Of a DNA stretch of 49,125 nt, positions 46,658 to 49,125 are shown in pieces. Under the pieces are notes generated by a model. The model did no database searches. It was given only the letters and a program-made list of their open reading frames with translations, and had not been told where the DNA came from. Origin of the DNA: an uncultured bacterium (GTDB lineage Bacteria > Patescibacteriota > Minisyncoccia > Moranbacterales > GWC2-37-73); assembly GCA_903851135.1 (NCBI GenBank), contig CAINNK010000004.1, positions 1 through 49,125 of the forward strand, given 5' to 3'. The position numbers and the translations under genes are program-made. The first letter of the stretch is position 1. Every line of letters begins with the position of its first letter.

Positions 46658-47866
46658 ATGGAAGAAAAAAAATTATTTCAAAGTGGTCCCTTGGCGGACA
46701 GAATGCGTCCTCAAACTCTTGAGGACTTTTTTGGCCAGCAAGAATTAGTCGGTGAAAATTCTTTTTTGCGCAAAGCTATTTTGGCTGATCAGGTGCCATC
46801 TATGATTTTGTGGGGGCCGCCTGGTTCTGGTAAAACGACCTTGGCAGCTGTGATTGCCAACGTCACTAACGCAGATTTTATCAAAATTAGTGCTGTGACA
46901 AGTGGTATTAAGGAACTACGCAAAACAATTTCCAAAGCCGAGGAGAATCAATGGCAAAAAAAGAAAACTATTTTGTTCGTGGATGAAATCCATCGTTGGA
47001 ACAAGGCTCAGCAAGATGCACTCTTGCCTCATGTTGAGCGGGGATTAATGACTCTTATTGGCGCGACCACTGAAAATCCTAGTTTTGAAGTCAACTCGGC
47101 GCTTGTTTCGCGCAGTCGAGTTTTTGTTTTGAATAAATTGGAAACGCCTGACTTGGAAAAAATAATCGAGAAAGCTTTGAGTGACAAAGAGAAAGGTTTG
47201 GGCAAGGAAAAAATTGAAATCACTCCTGAAATCATCAAAGAAGTTGCAATGCTTGCCAATGGCGACGCTCGCATGGCGCTCAACACTTTGGAAGCGGCAA
47301 CAAATCAAAGCAAAACAATCACCAGAGAATTGCTCAAGCAAATCATTCAAAAATCGCATCTCTATTATGACAAAGGCGGGGAAGAGCATTACAATATTAT
47401 TTCGGCGCTGCACAAATCGATGCGCGGCGGAGACGCCGATGCCAGCGTTTATTGGCTGGCGCGCATGATCGAAGGTGGGGAGCAGCCGACTTATATTGCT
47501 CGCAGGCTCTTGCGTTTTGCCAGTGAAGATGTGGGACTGGCTGACAATTTTGCCTTGGTGCTGGCCAACAACGTTTTCGACGCTTGCCATAAACTCGGCT
47601 ATCCAGAATGCTCCGTGCACCTGGCGCAATTGGTCGTTTATCTTGCCAAAGCGCCCAAAAGTGTGAGCAGCTATTTTGCTTATAATAAAGCCAAAAAAGA
47701 CGTGGAAGAATTCGGCAACTTGCCGGTTCCAATGCACATCCGCAACGCCCCAACCAAACTCATGGAAAAACTTGGCTACGGCAAAGGTTACAAATACACG
47801 CCAGTTGAAGACAGTTCTGGGCAGGAATACTTACCAGTGAAACTCAAGAATAGAAAGTATCTTTAA
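46658..47866 (+). CDS. rarA: Replication-associated recombination protein A (RarA/MgsA AAA+ ATPase)
   Basis: 402 aa. The N-terminal [18 protein letters not shown] motif, Walker A GPPGSGKT at 53-60, Walker B ILFVDE at 105-110 with [13 protein letters not shown], and sensor 1 [13 protein letters not shown] are the RarA/WRNIP1 signature. The C-terminal half holds the RarA oligomerisation domain ([17 protein letters not shown], and a late YKYTP segment). It acts at stalled replication forks. It follows the glycosyltransferase gene by 11 bp. Confidence 0.95.
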   Translation: MEEKKLFQSGPLADRMRPQTLEDFFGQQELVGENSFLRKAILADQVPSMILWGPPGSGKTTLAAVIANVTNADFIKISAVTSGIKELRKTISKAEENQWQKKKTILFVDEIHRWNKAQQDALLPHVERGLMTLIGATTENPSFEVNSALVSRSRVFVLNKLETPDLEKIIEKALSDKEKGLGKEKIEITPEIIKEVAMLANGDARMALNTLEAATNQSKTITRELLKQIIQKSHLYYDKGGEEHYNIISALHKSMRGGDADASVYWLARMIEGGEQPTYIARRLLRFASEDVGLADNFALVLANNVFDACHKLGYPECSVHLAQLVVYLAKAPKSVSSYFAYNKAKKDVEEFGNLPVPMHIRNAPTKLMEKLGYGKGYKYTPVEDSSGQEYLPVKLKNRKYL

Positions 47867-47885
47867 TGACTTGTTTTGGCTAAAT

Positions 47886-47937
47886 TTGACTAAAATATTT
47901 AGAGTGATATAATAGCACTAAGATATAATAGCACTAA
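47886..47937 (+). promoter_or_regulatory. Promoter with tandemly duplicated -10 box
   Basis: TTGACT (47886-47891), 16-bp spacer, TATAAT (47908-47913). A 16-bp direct repeat (47906-47921, 47922-47937) places a second TATAAT at 47924-47929. Confidence 0.6.
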
Positions 47938-47969
47938 GAAATAATAAAAATATTTAAAGTGCTAAAATT

Positions 47970-48254
47970 ATGAAACAGGAAGAGGAAAAATCACAAATTA
48001 TTATTTATAAAACAGAGGATGGAACGATTACTGTCGATACACTTATAAAAGATGAAAGTCTTTGGCTTTCGCAAAAATCTATGGCACAGCTTTTCGATTG
48101 CAGTACCGATAATATTGGTCTTCATCTTAAAAACATCTTTAAGCAAAAGGAATTGAAGGAAAAATCAGTTACCGAGGATTTCTCGGTAACTGCCAGTGAT
48201 GGAAAAATTTTCCAAAGACTGTCCTTGGAAAATTTTTCTCTAGAATTCGATTAA
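47970..48254 (+). pseudogene. Truncated RhuM-type (virulence/Fic-associated) gene
   Basis: 94 codons. Residues about 8-75 match the N-terminal domain of RhuM-family proteins: IIYKTEDGTITVDTLIKDESLWLSQKSMAQLF pattern (here split: DESLWLSQKSMAQLFDCS, NIGLHLKNIFKQKEL, then VTASDGK). Full-length members have about 330 residues and continue with a YNLD-type segment. Here the homology stops after DGK, exactly where a 14-bp inverted repeat begins (48201-48237), and translation ends shortly after. The 3' part is missing from the window, so the gene is probably dead. Confidence 0.7.
48201..48237. repeat. Palindromic element at the end of the RhuM fragment
   Basis: Perfect arms GAAAAATTTTCCAA and TTGGAAAATTTTTC (14 bp), with a 9-nt loop AGACTGTCC. 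The centre CCAAAGACTGTCCTTGG matches the dispersed palindrome found at 4784, 8722 and 10105. Confidence 0.65.
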
Positions 48255-48313
48255 TTTTGCTGGCTTTTGGTGGTATTTTTAGGGGAGGAATTATTTATAA
48301 CTAAAGATAAGCT

Positions 48314-48934
48314 ATGAAATTGCTATTAACATCAGCCGGATTTTCAAATGAATTAATTTCAAATGCGTTTTTGAAATTAACCGGGAAACATTTTCCTGAT
48401 TTAAGGGTCGCTTTCATCGCAAACGCTGCAGATAATTACGCCGATAAATGGTTTATCGGAAAGGATAGAAATAGTCTTCTTGAGCTTGGTATGAATGTTT
48501 CAGATGTTGATTTAAGAGGAAAAACTCCAAATGAGCTGTTGGTTGAATTTGAAAATGTTGATGTTATTTTTGTTGCAGGTGGAAATACTTTTTATTTATT
48601 GCAGAAAATGATTGAAAGCGGAGCTGACAAAATTATTAGCAATCTTATTGAGAAAGGAGTCGTTTATGTTGGTTCAAGTGCGGGTTCTGTTTTGGTTGGC
48701 CCTTCAATAGAGCCAGTTGCTGCGTTTGATGATCCAAAAGAAGCTCCAATGCTGACATCATTTGAAGGATTAAAACTTGTTGATTTTGTCACTCTGCCTC
48801 ATTTTAATAAAAATAGTCCAGAAGATAATTATACAGAAGTTATGAAAAAATATAGTAAAAAATATAAACTTGTAACAATTAGTGACAAGCAATCGATAGT
48901 TGTTAATGATGATACTTTTGAAATTGTTGGCTAA
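48314..48934 (+). CDS. Peptidase S51 family (dipeptidase E / cyanophycinase-like)
   Basis: 206 aa. IFVAGGNTFYLLQ (about 85-97) and the nucleophile elbow VGSSAGS (S122) are the S51 landmarks. The C-terminal LVDFVTLPHFN segment carries the conserved His. Length is normal for peptidase E (about 230) and it appears complete. It cleaves Asp-containing dipeptides in well-studied relatives; substrate here is inferred only. It lies between a broken gene and the IS30 end. No Shine-Dalgarno. Confidence 0.88.
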   Translation: MKLLLTSAGFSNELISNAFLKLTGKHFPDLRVAFIANAADNYADKWFIGKDRNSLLELGMNVSDVDLRGKTPNELLVEFENVDVIFVAGGNTFYLLQKMIESGADKIISNLIEKGVVYVGSSAGSVLVGPSIEPVAAFDDPKEAPMLTSFEGLKLVDFVTLPHFNKNSPEDNYTEVMKKYSKKYKLVTISDKQSIVVNDDTFEIVG

Positions 48935-48991
48935 GTTTTTTAGGGGATATTTTTAGAGAAAATACGTTAAGTTTTATTTTGTATCTTAGAT

Positions 48992-49125
48992 TCAAGAATT
49001 AACTGCAACTAATTTATTAAATGTTTCCTGCGGAGTTTGCCAATTTAGTGTTTTCCTCGGGCGCGTATTCAGACTTTGCTGAACTTTCTTAATTTCTCTT
49101 TTACTCACCTTGCTGAAATCAGTAC
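48992..49125 (-). CDS. IS30 family transposase, C-terminal part (cut by window edge)
   Basis: The minus strand reads TDFSKVSKREIKKVQQSLNT, then RPRKTLNWQTPQETFNK and a stop at 48992-48994. RPRKTL-x-W-x-TP-x-E-x-F is the C-terminal signature of IS30 transposases. The stop region (GTTGCAGTTAATTCTTGAAT on the minus strand) has the layout usual for IS30 members, in which the last codons overlap the terminal repeat, so the element probably ends near 48980-48990. The 5' part lies outside the window. Confidence 0.9.
   Translation of the reverse strand, partial: TDFSKVSKREIKKVQQSLNTRPRKTLNWQTPQETFNKLVAVNS

Noticed and set aside
1-49125. CRISPR array, prophage or restriction system
   Set aside because: I found no regularly spaced repeats, no phage structural genes and no methylase or nuclease genes.

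Overview
The window is AT-rich DNA with compact, mostly intact genes and a standard code with TGA as stop. It looks like a piece of a small-genome bacterium of the Candidate Phyla Radiation (Patescibacteria, Parcubacteria/Moranbacteria-like). This is an inference from the gene content: several VirB2/TrbC-like two-helix membrane proteins, many orphan GT-C glycosyltransferases and DUF5666-type envelope proteins, short intergenic gaps, and many genes without a Shine-Dalgarno sequence. A frequent promoter style is an extended -10 of the form TGC-TAnAAT. Both ends are cut inside transposase genes: a C-terminal fragment on + at the left edge and an IS30-type C-terminus on - at the right edge.

Layout. 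1-5900: accessory region of small minus-strand genes, mostly monocistronic and mostly with their own sigma70 promoter and hairpin terminator (unknown protein, HD hydrolase, unknown protein, SRPBCC protein, an internally duplicated 108-aa protein, DUF1428), plus an AI-2E-type permease on + and a dead DMT-type transporter gene. 6100-7850: a coupled small-protein/retropepsin-like pair, followed by a strongly structured non-coding transcript (about 7045-7406). 7700-10733: minus-strand metabolic or stress genes (APH-like kinase, unknown, histidine phosphatase, ferredoxin-thioredoxin-like protein), interleaved with two decayed copies of the last gene's 3' end and a dispersed short palindrome. 11000-13330: a GNAT/GNAT-like/ASCH fusion convergent with a stand-alone ASCH gene, tRNA-Asn, and a GlsB-like stress membrane protein. 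13500-17800: Kup potassium transporter, unknown gene, GH18 hydrolase and a small basic protein.

18000-30600: double-domain Lrp-type regulator, a set of small membrane proteins, three GT-C glycosyltransferases (a PIG-V-like one and two tandem paralogues), a membrane-anchored metallophosphoesterase, a cold-shock protein, an ABC-F ATPase and a secreted protein of unknown function. 30800-32900: four VirB2/TrbC-like proteins in a row, one with a secreted Cys-rich module. 33000-36900: MarR regulator, two HlyD/EmrA-type adaptors and an EmrB-type MFS pump, with unusually large hairpins in every intergenic gap; two of these are copies of one repeat. 37100-43950: ECF sigma factor, TrmB-like regulator, a putative membrane anti-sigma partner and a MacA/MacB efflux cassette flanked by DUF5666-like proteins. 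44000-49125: DedA protein, a GT4-GT2 fusion glycosyltransferase, RarA, a truncated RhuM-type gene ended by a palindrome, an S51 peptidase and the IS30 edge.

The core theme is cell-envelope work: two regulated efflux systems, polyprenyl-sugar or nucleotide-sugar glycosyltransferases and surface-anchored hydrolases. The best candidates for something undescribed are the structured RNA at about 7045-7406, the four-member pilin-like cluster with the Cys-rich member, the hairpin-rich efflux locus, and the palindromic repeats of the accessory regions.
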